This document shows, piece by piece, positions 1 through 7,947 of a stretch of 24,144 nt of DNA. Position numbers and translations under genes: made by a program. Every line of letters begins with the position of its first letter. Positions within the stretch are counted from its first letter, which is position 1. The notes under the pieces were generated by a model, which was not told the DNA's origin, made no database searches, and was given only the letters and a program-made list of their open reading frames with translations. This DNA comes from JAAZFZ01 sp035647435 (lineage in GTDB: Bacteria; Bacillota; Clostridia; Oscillospirales; Acutalibacteraceae), in contig DASRNM010000118.1 in the NCBI GenBank assembly GCA_035647435.1, positions 1 through 24,144 on the forward strand. Direction: 5' to 3'.

Positions 1-36
1 AAATAAAAGGGACAATATTTATTGGGGGTGACTAAA

Positions 37-222
37 ATGCAAAAAAGTAAAAATTCAATGGCTAAAGGTTTGGGAATAGGCATGGCAGTTGGCGGTGTTG
101 CGGGACTTGTCGGAAGTTCGATAATTAGCAGACCTGCAAAGCGTCAAACAAAGAAGAACGTTTCAAAGGCAATGAAAACAATCGGTGAAATGATGGACAG
201 TATTCAATATATAATAAAATAA
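37..222 (+). CDS. Small glycine-zipper protein, function unknown
   Basis: A 61-residue protein. I start it at the ATG at 37 because GGGGGTG lies just upstream; an in-frame TTG at 22 would place that ribosome binding site inside the gene. Residues about 9-28 are a small-residue stretch (GLGIGMAVGGVAGLVGSSII) with glycines in a GxxxG-like spacing, which suggests a short helix that could insert in or associate with the membrane. The rest is basic and probably helical. I do not recognise a named family; it resembles the small YtxH-like proteins common in Firmicutes only in composition. Its stop lies one base from the stop of the convergent pth gene, with a palindrome spanning both ends. Confidence 0.6.
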   Translation: MQKSKNSMAKGLGIGMAVGGVAGLVGSSIISRPAKRQTKKNVSKAMKTIGEMMDSIQYIIK

Positions 223-238
223 ATCAGTTGTACTGATT
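222..238. terminator. Palindrome at the convergent gene ends
   Basis: AATCAGT-TGT-ACTGATT is a perfect 7-bp inverted repeat with a 3-base loop. It sits exactly where the small plus-strand gene (stop 220-222) and pth (stop 224-226) converge. It could act as a weak bidirectional terminator, but neither side has a long T-run, so this is tentative. Confidence 0.35.
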
Positions 239-832
239 CATAGCATCTTCAATTTTGCCGCCGACAATAAGCTCGGCGGCTTTGTATGCATTTTCGCAAG
301 CGATTTTTATCGTTTTAAGCTCGTCCTTTTTAAAAGTCGAAAGCACCCAATCGGCAAGATTGTATTCAGGGTGCGGTTTTGAGCCTACACCAATTTTAAT
401 TCTCGGGAAGTTGTCGTTGTTAAGGTGTTGAACAATGCTTTTTATTCCGTTATGTCCTCCGTCACTACCTCGTCGTTTTATTCTCAAACTTCCAAAAGTT
501 ATCGATGCGTCATCGAAAATGACAATCACATTTTCGGGATTTATTTTATAAAACTTCACAGCCTGTGCAACGGCTATACCGCTGTTGTTCATCATGGTCT
601 GCGGCTTCATAGCTATGCATCTATGCCCTGCAATAGTAACATCTCCCGTGAGGGAATTGAATTTTAATCTGTTAATTTTTTTGCCCGTGTTGTTAGACAA
701 AACATCAATGCACAAAAACCCCACATTGTGCCTTGTTGTTTCGTATTTTGGGCCAGGGTTCCCTAACCCGACAATTAAATACTCGGGTGAGCCCGCAGCG
801 AATGGCTGCGGGCGTAAAATTTTTTTGAACAT
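224..832 (-). CDS. pth: Peptidyl-tRNA hydrolase
   Basis: Pth cleaves the ester bond of peptidyl-tRNAs that drop off ribosomes and recycles the tRNA in the cytoplasm. The 202-residue protein has the family signature GLGNPGPKYETTRHNVGF at about 22-39, with the catalytic His at residue 35 (E. coli His20) and Asn25. It also has the downstream IFDDASITFGSLRIKRRGS block and GGHNGIKSI. The start at 832 is preceded by AAGGGAG at good spacing; an upstream in-frame start at 892 has no such support. The protein carries about 15 extra residues before the usual start of the fold. It is last in the glmU - membrane protein - pth operon, 49 bp after the previous gene. A glmU/pth neighbourhood is well known in Firmicutes. 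Confidence 0.95.
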   Translation of the reverse strand: MFKKILRPQPFAAGSPEYLIVGLGNPGPKYETTRHNVGFLCIDVLSNNTGKKINRLKFNSLTGDVTIAGHRCIAMKPQTMMNNSGIAVAQAVKFYKINPENVIVIFDDASITFGSLRIKRRGSDGGHNGIKSIVQHLNNDNFPRIKIGVGSKPHPEYNLADWVLSTFKKDELKTIKIACENAYKAAELIVGGKIEDAMNQYN

Positions 833-881
833 TATTTTTGCTCCCTTTGAGAGAAAAGGTTTAAGTAGATTTCTCTTTCGT

Positions 882-1598
882 TTATTCAGCATTTTTCAAC
901 TCCGCAAACATTGAGGGCGGCTGTTCCATAGATGATTCATCAGCTGCATCCATAAGCTTCCCGTTTTCTCCATACCCAATTCTCCTTGAGTATTCGACTG
1001 AAGCTTCGAGGTCGCCTGTTAATCTCAAAACTTCCATAAGGTCAAGCGACGGGTCGCCGACTATTACCTCAATATTAATTTTTCTTATTTCGTCAAGCCC
1101 AGGCTCAAGACCAATTATACCGTTTAAAATTGGGTTAATCCATATTTTGTTCTTTCCGTTATCAACAACGTTGAACCTATAAATATCGACGGGGTATTTA
1201 TGTTTGTTATTAAACTCAATTTTTAATGTAAAAAAACGCCAGTTTTCATTGCCTCTTAGTAATTGAGCGGCCTGCTCGTTATCAAGTCCGACTTGATCGA
1301 CAAGAAAGCCTTCGTAATGCTCAGGAAACTTTTGATATGTAGGAAGAATTCTGTCGTCGGCATAAAGGTCGGATATTTGCGCACTTAACTTTATGTCGGA
1401 ATGAAGGGCAAAAAACAGCGCAACAGAAATAGCGACAATCACTATCAAAACAAATGATGGTACAACGATTTTTGCCCAAGGTTTTAAATTGTTATAAGAA
1501 GCTATGGCTTTATTTAAAAACCCTGACGAGCCGTTATCTGTATTTACCTCTTGTTCATAAGAATCGTCATACATGGTGGCGTTCTCATTTTTAGGCAT
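882..1598 (-). CDS. Single-pass membrane protein of unknown function
   Basis: A 238-residue protein. The ATG at 1598 is preceded by GGAGGT. The N-terminal 42 residues are polar and acidic. One strong transmembrane helix follows at about 43-65 (AKIVVPSFVLIVIVAISVAL), then a soluble domain of about 170 residues with predicted beta-strands (RFFTLKIEFNNKHKYPVDIY). A short N-tail before the helix and a large C-terminal domain fit an N-in anchor with an extracytoplasmic domain. I do not recognise the family. It lies 16 bp downstream of glmU and 49 bp upstream of pth on the same strand, so it is probably co-transcribed and could have an envelope role, though that is inference from position only. Confidence 0.8.
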   Translation of the reverse strand: MPKNENATMYDDSYEQEVNTDNGSSGFLNKAIASYNNLKPWAKIVVPSFVLIVIVAISVALFFALHSDIKLSAQISDLYADDRILPTYQKFPEHYEGFLVDQVGLDNEQAAQLLRGNENWRFFTLKIEFNNKHKYPVDIYRFNVVDNGKNKIWINPILNGIIGLEPGLDEIRKINIEVIVGDPSLDLMEVLRLTGDLEASVEYSRRIGYGENGKLMDAADESSMEQPPSMFAELKNAE

Positions 1599-1614
1599 TT
1601 TCCACCTCCGAATT

Positions 1615-3006
1615 TTACTTTTTATAAGGGCTTTTGTGTTTAACCCAGTCTTTTTTAATAACCTGCTTTGCACGTGCAAGTGCAAGTGAGTCTGCCGGAA
1701 CATCCTCGGTGATGGTTGAACCTGCGGCAGTGTATGCTCTGTCACCTATGCTCACAGGCGCAACAAGGCTATTATTGCAACCGATGAAGGCGCCGTTTCC
1801 GACCACAGTTCTGTTTTTTGTCGAGCCGTTAAAATTAACCGTTGCACAACCGCAACCGACATTAACATCCGAACCCAAATCAGAATCACCAATGTATGAT
1901 AAATGTGAAATTCTAGTTTCGTCGCCGATGTTGGCGTTTTTAATTTCGACAAAATTGCCAATTTTGACATTGCTGCCAATGTTCGAATGCGGACGAAGAC
2001 GTACGAACGGCCCAATCTGAACATTGTCTGCAACAACCGATTCAACACATTGTGAAGTGTTAATTGTTGTGTTGTCGCCGACAACTGTGTTCTCAATAAG
2101 GCTGTTCGGGCCTATTGTGCAATTTTCGCCTATATTAACCTTGCCCTTAATAATTGTTCCGGGCAAAATTGTGGTATCTTTGCCAATGGTAACATCAGGG
2201 CCGATTATAACACCGTCGGCACAGGGGATTGAAACACCCTCAAGTAAGAGACTGTCCATAACAGATTTTCTTGCAATTTCATTGAGCTGTTGAAGTTGTA
2301 ACCTGTCATTTGCACCCAACGCAACATTTGGGGATTTTGCATAAAAAGCGGTTGCTTTGAGATTAAAGCCTAAAATAACCTCAATGGTGTCGGTTAAGTA
2401 ATATTCTTTTGAGGAATTTTCTTTTTTTGATGATAATATTTCTTCAAGCGCTGTGAGCAGTGCCTGGCTGTTGAACCAATATGCACCCGAGTTGATCTCG
2501 TTAATTGCCCTTTCGTCTTGAGTTGCGTCCCTTTCCTCAACAATCTTTAGCAGGGTGTCGTCGTCTTTTCTAACAATCCTTCCATACCCATAAGGGTTGT
2601 CAACTTTTGCGGTGATGACTGTAACGGCATTTTCGTTGCGAACATGAAAGTTAAGTGAGGTTTTTAGAGTCTCACTGTCCATTAAAGGTGCATCGCCATT
2701 GAGAATCAAAACATTTCCTGAGCCGCCGTGTTCCTTTATAAAATCTTTTGCTTGCATAACGGCATGGCCGGTGCCCAGCAACTTGTCCTGAACAGCCGTT
2801 TTGATTGAAGGATTGAGGTGGCAACGAACACTGTCGCCAAGGTGCCCGGTGACAACACATATGTTATCTATTCCGCCAGCAATGGCATTTGCCGTAACCC
2901 AATCTATCATGGGCTTGAAAAGCACTTCGCAAAGAACCTTAGGTTTTGACGATTTCATTCTTCTTCCTTCGCCTGCTGCAAGTATTACAGCACAGTTATC
3001 GTTCAC
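1615..3006 (-). CDS. glmU: Bifunctional GlmU: N-acetyltransferase and uridylyltransferase
   Basis: GlmU makes UDP-GlcNAc, the precursor for peptidoglycan and teichoic acid linkage, by acetylating GlcN-1-P and then uridylating it. The N-terminal nucleotidyltransferase domain starts with VILAAGEGRRMKSSKPKVL at about 7-25 and has the LNGDAPL metal-binding region. The C-terminal half is a left-handed beta-helix of hexapeptide repeats (for example IGPDVTIGKDTTI and IGSNVKIGNFVEI), followed by the acetyl-CoA region VGNGAFIGCNNSLVAPVSIG. The length of 463 residues is normal. I chose the GTG at 3006 because AAAGGTGGG lies 6 bases upstream; an ATG at 3024 has no ribosome binding site. It is the first gene of the operon and is divergent from ppdK. 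Confidence 0.95.
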   Translation of the reverse strand: MNDNCAVILAAGEGRRMKSSKPKVLCEVLFKPMIDWVTANAIAGGIDNICVVTGHLGDSVRCHLNPSIKTAVQDKLLGTGHAVMQAKDFIKEHGGSGNVLILNGDAPLMDSETLKTSLNFHVRNENAVTVITAKVDNPYGYGRIVRKDDDTLLKIVEERDATQDERAINEINSGAYWFNSQALLTALEEILSSKKENSSKEYYLTDTIEVILGFNLKATAFYAKSPNVALGANDRLQLQQLNEIARKSVMDSLLLEGVSIPCADGVIIGPDVTIGKDTTILPGTIIKGKVNIGENCTIGPNSLIENTVVGDNTTINTSQCVESVVADNVQIGPFVRLRPHSNIGSNVKIGNFVEIKNANIGDETRISHLSYIGDSDLGSDVNVGCGCATVNFNGSTKNRTVVGNGAFIGCNNSLVAPVSIGDRAYTAAGSTITEDVPADSLALARAKQVIKKDWVKHKSPYKK

Positions 3007-3068
3007 TTTATTCCCACCTTTCATATTTCTGTATATATTTACATACAAAAGCTCAATTATTATTATTG

Positions 3069-3103
3069 CAGAAAAGATATGCGAATTCAAGCGAATTCGT
3101 TCG
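3069..3103 (-). promoter_or_regulatory. Possible glmU promoter and direct repeat
   Basis: On the minus strand, TTGAAT is followed after 17 bases by AATAAT, a moderate -35/-10 pair oriented towards glmU. The same segment holds a direct repeat, GCGAATTC at 3081-3088 and again at 3091-3098, one helical turn apart. This could be a binding site for a regulator of glmU. The promoter match is not strong. Confidence 0.3.
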
Positions 3104-3173
3104 AAAATCGAGTTAACAACATAATATACAGTTTTTCTCAGTATTCTGCTTGCTATTTCTTGTAAAAAATGTA

Positions 3174-3202
3174 TAGAAACGGGATATACTTTATGATATA
3201 AT
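3174..3202 (+). promoter_or_regulatory. Probable ppdK promoter
   Basis: TAGAAA at 3174-3179, a 17-base spacer and a perfect TATAAT at 3197-3202 give a sigma-A type promoter about 85 bases before the ppdK start. The -35 is only a partial match; the -10 is perfect. Confidence 0.55.
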
Positions 3203-3217
3203 ACTTGAGTAGCAGAA

Positions 3218-3240
3218 ATTCGGGGGATATTTTCCCGAAT
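3218..3240 (+). promoter_or_regulatory. Hairpin in the ppdK 5' untranslated region
   Basis: ATTCGGG at 3218-3224 pairs exactly with CCCGAAT at 3234-3240 around a 9-base loop. It lies between the probable promoter and the ppdK ribosome binding site (3274-3280). No T-run follows, so it is not an obvious terminator; it may stabilise the transcript or bind a regulator. Confidence 0.4.
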
Positions 3241-3287
3241 AAAGTAAAAAATATCTAAATGCAAGAAAAATTTGGGAGGTAATAAAT

Positions 3288-5933
3288 ATGAATCACAAGT
3301 ATGTCTACCTTTTTTCCGAGGCAGATAGTTCAATGAGGAATCTGCTTGGCGGAAAAGGCGCAAACTTGGCAGAAATGTCAAATCTCGGCATGCCAGTTCC
3401 ACAGGGTTTCATTGTTTCAACGGAAGCGTGTACCCGTTACTATGACGACGGTAAAAAAATCAGTGCCGACATTGAAAAGCAAATCTACAAGGCACTTGCC
3501 GATATCGAAGAAATTAACGGCAAAAAATTTGGTGACCCGCAAAACCCATTGCTTGTATCTGTTCGCTCGGGTGCTCGTGCATCTATGCCCGGCATGATGG
3601 ATACTATTCTCAACCTTGGTCTTAATGATGAGGTTGTTGCAGGTCTTATCGAAAACAATTCCGATCCGACTTTTGAGCGTTTTGTTTATGACTCATATCG
3701 TCGCTTTATTCAGATGTTCTCTGATGTTGTTATGGAAATTTCAAAGAAAACATTTGAAATAATTATTGACGAAGTTAAAAAGAAAAAGGGTGTAGAAAGA
3801 GACTTGGATCTTGATGTTGACGACATGAAAGAGCTTGTCGTTCGCTTCAAGGCTTATTACAAAGAGCAAAAGGGTGTTGACTTTCCGGCTGACCCGAAAG
3901 TACAGCTTATGGAATCAGTCAAATCTGTTTTCCGCTCGTGGGACAACCCCCGTGCAAACGTTTATCGTCGCATGAACGAGATCCCTTATTCATGGGGTAC
4001 TGCAGTTAATATTCAGACGATGGTATTCGGCAACCTGAACGAAAACTCGGGCACAGGCGTTGCTTTCACTCGTGACCCTTCAACAGGTGAAAAGGTGTTG
4101 TACGGTGAATACCTTATAAATGCACAGGGCGAAGACGTTGTTTCAGGTGTTCGTACTCCTAGCCCAATCTCACATCTTCAGGACGATATGCCTGAAGTAT
4201 ATAAAGAGTTTGTTGAATTTGCAACGAAGCTTGAAAACCATTACAAAGATATGCAGGACATGGAGTTCACAATCGAAAATGGTAAGCTCTATATGCTCCA
4301 GACTCGTAGCGGCAAGCGCACAGCTGCATCAGCACTCAGAATTGCGGTTGACCTTGTTGACGAGGGCATGATTACTGAAGATGAGGCAATTCTTCGTGTT
4401 GATCCAAAACAGCTTGACGCCTTGCTTCACCCACAGTTTGACGGGAAGGCACTCAAAGAAGCAACCGTTATCGGTACAGGCCTTGCAGCTTCTCCTGGCG
4501 CTGCTTGTGGTAAGATTGTTTTCACAGCCGAGGATGCAAAAGCAAGTGCAGACAAGGGCGAAAAGGTTATTCTTGTTCGTCTTGAAACCTCTCCAGAGGA
4601 TATTGAAGGAATGTATGCCGCACAGGGTATCCTTACCGTCCGTGGCGGAATGACATCCCACGCTGCTGTTGTTGCTCGTGGAATGGGCACCTGCTGTGTT
4701 TCTGGTTGTGGTGACATTATAATTAACGCTGATAAAAAATATTTTGATCTCGGCGGTAAAAAATATAACGAAGGCGAATATATTTCGCTTGACGGCTCAA
4801 CAGGCAATATTTATGGCGTATCGGTTCCCACAGTTGAAGCTGAAATTTCTGGTGATTTTGGCCGCTTCATGAGTTGGGCAGATGAAAAGAGAACACTCAA
4901 AGTTCGTGCAAACGCAGACAATCCCCGTGATGCAGAACAGGCTGTTAATTTCGGAGCAGAGGGCATTGGCCTTTGCCGTACAGAGCATATGTTCTTCGAA
5001 GGCACCCGCATAAAGGCTGTTCGAGAAATGATTGTTGCTCGCAGTGTTGAGGATCGTAAAAAGGCACTTGCAAAGATTTTGCCTTATCAGCAAGGTGACT
5101 TTGAAGAAATGTATAAAGTTCTCAAAGGCAGCCCGATGACAATCCGTTTCCTTGACCCACCCTTGCATGAGTTCCTACCCACAAAGGCAGAAGAGATAAA
5201 AGAAATCGCAGACGAGTTGGGCATGACACAAGAGGCTCTTACAGATGTTATCAACTCCCTCCACGAGTTCAACCCGATGATGGGCCACCGTGGTTGCCGT
5301 CTTGCCGTTTCATATCCCGAAATTGCTGAAATGCAGACAACAGCGATTATCAATGCTGCTATTGCAGTGAATAAAGAGTTCCCCGAATATAAAATTGAAC
5401 CTGAAATCATGATTCCTCTTGTTGGCGAAATTAAAGAGCTCCAGTATGTTAAGAATACAGTTGTCGAAACAGCTGACAAGCTCATTGCGGATTCAGGCAT
5501 CAAGATGAAATATCAGGTCGGAACAATGATTGAAATTCCGCGTGCAGCAATCACAGCTGACGAAATCGCAAAAGAGGCTGAATTCTTCAGCTTTGGTACA
5601 AACGATTTGACACAGATGACATTCGGATTTAGCCGTGACGATGCTGCGGCGTTCCTCGATTCCTACTATGACAACAAGATTTTCGAATCTGACCCATTTG
5701 ACAAACTTGATCAGATTGGTGTTGGCAAACTTGTGAAGATGGCATCAGAGCTTGGTAGGAAAACACGCCCTGATATCACACTTGGTATCTGTGGTGAACA
5801 CGGTGGCGATCCGAGCACAGTTGAGTTCTGCCACGACATTGGGCTGAACTATGTTTCATGCTCACCGTTCCGTGTGCCGATTGCCCGCCTTGCAGCTGCA
5901 CAGGCTGCTATTAAACAAAACAAGGCTAAATAA
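3288..5933 (+). CDS. ppdK: Pyruvate, phosphate dikinase
   Basis: This enzyme interconverts pyruvate, ATP and phosphate with PEP, AMP and pyrophosphate. In anaerobic Clostridia it often works in the glycolytic direction with pyrophosphate. The 881-residue length is typical. The N-terminal nucleotide-binding domain begins with FSEADSSMRNLLGGKGANLAEM and has LLVSVRSGARASMPGMMDT. The central swivelling phospho-His domain has GGMTSHAAVVARGMGTCC, with the catalytic His at residue 458. The C-terminal TIM barrel binds PEP and pyruvate and has GLCRTEHMFF, GTNDLTQMTFGF and ICGEHGGD, with the catalytic Cys at residue 835. The start has GGGAGGT 7 bases upstream. It is transcribed alone, divergent from glmU, with its own promoter and terminator. 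Confidence 0.97.
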   Translation: MNHKYVYLFSEADSSMRNLLGGKGANLAEMSNLGMPVPQGFIVSTEACTRYYDDGKKISADIEKQIYKALADIEEINGKKFGDPQNPLLVSVRSGARASMPGMMDTILNLGLNDEVVAGLIENNSDPTFERFVYDSYRRFIQMFSDVVMEISKKTFEIIIDEVKKKKGVERDLDLDVDDMKELVVRFKAYYKEQKGVDFPADPKVQLMESVKSVFRSWDNPRANVYRRMNEIPYSWGTAVNIQTMVFGNLNENSGTGVAFTRDPSTGEKVLYGEYLINAQGEDVVSGVRTPSPISHLQDDMPEVYKEFVEFATKLENHYKDMQDMEFTIENGKLYMLQTRSGKRTAASALRIAVDLVDEGMITEDEAILRVDPKQLDALLHPQFDGKALKEATVIGTGLAASPGAACGKIVFTAEDAKASADKGEKVILVRLETSPEDIEGMYAAQGILTVRGGMTSHAAVVARGMGTCCVSGCGDIIINADKKYFDLGGKKYNEGEYISLDGSTGNIYGVSVPTVEAEISGDFGRFMSWADEKRTLKVRANADNPRDAEQAVNFGAEGIGLCRTEHMFFEGTRIKAVREMIVARSVEDRKKALAKILPYQQGDFEEMYKVLKGSPMTIRFLDPPLHEFLPTKAEEIKEIADELGMTQEALTDVINSLHEFNPMMGHRGCRLAVSYPEIAEMQTTAIINAAIAVNKEFPEYKIEPEIMIPLVGEIKELQYVKNTVVETADKLIADSGIKMKYQVGTMIEIPRAAITADEIAKEAEFFSFGTNDLTQMTFGFSRDDAAAFLDSYYDNKIFESDPFDKLDQIGVGKLVKMASELGRKTRPDITLGICGEHGGDPSTVEFCHDIGLNYVSCSPFRVPIARLAAAQAAIKQNKAK

Positions 5934-5952
5934 TTATCCGCTATTTACGTTT

Positions 5953-6051
5953 AAAATAGGATTCGAGGAAGCTGAGGCTTTTCGAAAATCCTGCGGATGT
6001 TACCTTAGAGCCAATCAATGGGAAGATATTTCCGTTGAAGTGTATATCTAA
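5953..6051 (+). pseudogene. Coding-like tail after ppdK, possibly a gene remnant
   Basis: This stretch reads without a stop in one frame and gives a protein-like peptide (FEEAEAFRKSCGCYLRAN followed by WEDISVEVYI) ending in TAA, with normal-looking composition. No plausible start with a ribosome binding site precedes it: the frame opens only inside ppdK. It may be the 3' remnant of a gene lost when the neighbouring island inserted. An alternative is a structured RNA, since AGGATTCGA near 5958 pairs with TCGAAAATCCT near 5981 with a small bulge. I do not recognise the family. Confidence 0.3.
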
Positions 6052-6059
6052 TCCTTATG

Positions 6060-6101
6060 ATACGCGCATTGTTGAGAAATCAATGATGTGCGTATTTTTT
6101 T
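6060..6101 (+). terminator. Rho-independent terminator downstream of ppdK
   Basis: ATACGC-GCATTG pairs, with a small bulge, to CAATGATGTGCGTAT and is followed by seven Ts at about 6094-6101. It ends the ppdK transcript and marks the left limit of clearly chromosomal sequence. Confidence 0.75.
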
Positions 6102-6120
6102 ACTACAAACTTATAAATAA

Positions 6121-6162
6121 TAAGAAAACAGCGGCAAGAAGATAAAATAACTTCCTGCCGCT
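6121..6162 (-). terminator. Terminator of the leftmost island operon
   Basis: AGCGGCAAGAAG at 6130-6141 and CTTCCTGCCGCT at 6151-6162 form a 12-bp stem with one G-T pair and a 9-base loop. Read on the minus strand it is followed by GTTTTCTTATT, as expected for termination after the 139-aa gene. Confidence 0.75.
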
Positions 6163-6182
6163 TAAAGTTTTAATATTTCGGT

Positions 6183-6602
6183 TTATTTTTTGCGTGGTCT
6201 GAGGGGTGGAAGCTCGGTGGCAGAAGTTAGGTCCACAACCATCGCTTTTGCTTCGGGGAAATAAATAGCAGTCATACAATAACGGCTATCATCTTTCCAG
6301 CTTTCCTTCATAACTGTCCTTGCAGTACGTTGCAAAACATTATGCTGAAAACTGATACAACCATTCTGCTCACCGCGGGGTTTAGAAAACTTCAATGCAC
6401 GGTCATCACCCTGTTTGCAAGCCTGAAATGCGAGTGCTTTATTTTCAGCATCAACAAGAGGACGAATATATGCTGGATAGTTCATATCCTCAATCATTTT
6501 TTTGGAGAAAGTAATACCATTAAGATTTACATAAAAATCAGGCGTGCCCTGAATAGAAACATTTACGACCTCAAAATTAAATTCATTAAAACTCTTAAAC
6601 AT
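6183..6602 (-). CDS. Unknown 139-aa protein downstream of the recombinase
   Basis: A 139-residue protein with AAGGTGA eight bases before its ATG. I do not recognise the family. It is rich in mixed strand and helix, has no signal peptide or transmembrane segment, and ends in a basic tail (LPPLRPRKK). The middle holds several polar and basic residues (KQGDDRALKFSKPRGEQNGC), which would allow nucleic acid binding, but no motif proves it. It lies 15 bp downstream of the 407-aa serine recombinase on the same strand and is followed at once by a terminator, so it is very likely co-transcribed with it. A role as a recombinase accessory or directionality factor is possible but only a guess from position. 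Confidence 0.65.
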   Translation of the reverse strand: MFKSFNEFNFEVVNVSIQGTPDFYVNLNGITFSKKMIEDMNYPAYIRPLVDAENKALAFQACKQGDDRALKFSKPRGEQNGCISFQHNVLQRTARTVMKESWKDDSRYCMTAIYFPEAKAMVVDLTSATELPPLRPRKK

Positions 6603-6617
6603 AGTAAATCACCTTTC

Positions 6618-7841
6618 TTATTTCAAATTCATTTTTTCAAAAAACATTTCAAGTTCTTTGCGGTTCCATTTTGGATCAAGAAGTACAAAGCCACGCAGTT
6701 TGCCTCCCTTTATCCTTGTTATGGTGAGCTTATGCTCTAACCGCTGCTGTTTGCCCGATTTAGGGGATTTTCTCCCATTTAATAGAAGCTCCTGTACCTT
6801 ATCCCAGTCCTTCTGTGAAATGATAGCAGGGTGCGTGCCCGCTCTGAAAAATTGAGTGCGTTGCCCTGTGTTTTTTATGCGCTTATGAGAAAAGCAGTCC
6901 ACTGTAAAGCTTTTCTGCATCAGGGAGTTGCCGCAGTATTTTTCATTGCGAAGCATATTGAGTATAACACTCGGATTCCATTTTTCGTTGCCCTTAACAG
7001 TAGGAACATGAGCCTCTGTAAGAGCCTCTGCAATCTCACGAGCAGTCTGACCATCTTTAAAGCAAGCGTAAATATACCGTACAATTTCTGCCTCCTCTTC
7101 AACAATAACCACATTGCCAAAGTGGTTTTTATCGTATCCAAGAAGGTTATGCGTAGAGAATATGGGAATACCACGGCTGAAACGCTCGTAATAAGACCAC
7201 AATATGGCGGCACTTTTCTGTTCGGATTCACCTTGTGCAACAAGGCTTAAGACACCGAGGATAAATTCATTTTTGCTTTCTGCGGTATTCAAATTTTCCG
7301 TTTCAAAGAAGACACCAACCGGAGGGCTGAGCGCTTTCAATTGCCTTACTGCTTCAAGGCAGTCCCTTGTATTTCTTGCAAAACGGCTAACGCTTTTTGT
7401 AACAACAAGGTCGATTTTTCCGGCTTTGCAATCTTCAATCATACGCATAAAATTAATTCGTTTTTTTATTGAAGTGCCCGAGACGCCTTCATCAGCATAG
7501 ATTTCAGCCAGTTGCCATTCGGGCTTTTTATCTATCATTTCCCGATAATGCTGTAGTTGTAATTCAAAGCTTCCTGCTTGGGCCTCTTCAAGTGTGCTTA
7601 CACGACAATAGGCAGCAACACGCAAAATTTGTGATTTATCGGTATCCTGATTTTTGGTGGCCGGTATCGTCACTACCTCATTGGGATTTTCAAAAGCACT
7701 TTTGATTTTATCCTTTTTTTCCTGTCTGTGGCTCTCACGTCTCGCTGACTTTTGCCATTTGTCTATTGTTTTAACCTGTAATTTTTTTAATTTAATCACC
7801 CCCTCTTTTGGCTTGCTGCTATAGTCAACTCGTGGATTCAC
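6618..7841 (-). CDS. Serine site-specific recombinase without zinc ribbon
   Basis: A large-type serine recombinase of about 407 residues. The resolvase catalytic domain starts at about 72 with LRVAAYCRVST, nucleophile Ser82, followed by YADEGVSGTSIKKRINFMRM and VTKSVSRFARNTRDCLEAVR with the active-site Arg residues. A recombinase DNA-binding domain follows (about 230-345; WNPSVILNMLRNEKYCGN). The protein stops soon after and lacks both the Cys-rich zinc ribbon and the coiled coil of full-length integrases such as the one at 17699. The start is uncertain: the GTG at 7841 has only a weak ribosome binding site, while the strong AGAGGGGGTGA lies about 40 bases downstream before codons that are not normal starts. 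It is last but one in the leftward transcription and is separated from the helicase by a terminator. Confidence 0.85.
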   Translation of the reverse strand: MNPRVDYSSKPKEGVIKLKKLQVKTIDKWQKSARRESHRQEKKDKIKSAFENPNEVVTIPATKNQDTDKSQILRVAAYCRVSTLEEAQAGSFELQLQHYREMIDKKPEWQLAEIYADEGVSGTSIKKRINFMRMIEDCKAGKIDLVVTKSVSRFARNTRDCLEAVRQLKALSPPVGVFFETENLNTAESKNEFILGVLSLVAQGESEQKSAAILWSYYERFSRGIPIFSTHNLLGYDKNHFGNVVIVEEEAEIVRYIYACFKDGQTAREIAEALTEAHVPTVKGNEKWNPSVILNMLRNEKYCGNSLMQKSFTVDCFSHKRIKNTGQRTQFFRAGTHPAIISQKDWDKVQELLLNGRKSPKSGKQQRLEHKLTITRIKGGKLRGFVLLDPKWNRKELEMFFEKMNLK

Positions 7842-7865
7842 CTTGCTGCGAATCCAAAAGCAAGG
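7834..7865 (-). promoter_or_regulatory. Overlapping inverted repeats at the recombinase start
   Basis: GGATTC (7834-7839) pairs with GAATCC (7850-7855), while CCTTGC (7841-7846) pairs with GCAAGG (7860-7865). The two stems interleave and cannot form together, an arrangement like a switchable leader. It overlaps the GTG start of the recombinase. Confidence 0.35.
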
Positions 7866-7880
7866 CTACAAAATGTGCAC

Positions 7881-7913
7881 AAAAATAGAGCAGCAGACAA
7901 AACTCTGCTGCTC
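7881..7913 (-). terminator. Terminator of the restriction-like operon
   Basis: GAGCAGCAGA at 7888-7897 and TCTGCTGCTC at 7904-7913 form a perfect 10-bp stem with a 6-base loop. On the minus strand it is followed by TATTTTTG. It lies between the helicase stop at 7948 and the recombinase. Confidence 0.85.
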
Positions 7914-7947
7914 AAATAGATAGCCTATAAAATAGATGCTGTTTTAA

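Noticed and set aside
257..280. Perfect 8-bp hairpin GCCGCCGA/TCGGCGGC inside pth, possibly a terminator for the convergent small gene
   Set aside because: The T-run after it is poor (TTTGTATG) and the sequence is explained as pth coding (AAELIVGGK), so I do not call it a terminator.
4329..5503. Several long open frames antisense to ppdK
   Set aside because: They mirror the codon pattern of a clearly real gene, have no ribosome binding sites and no recognisable protein features.
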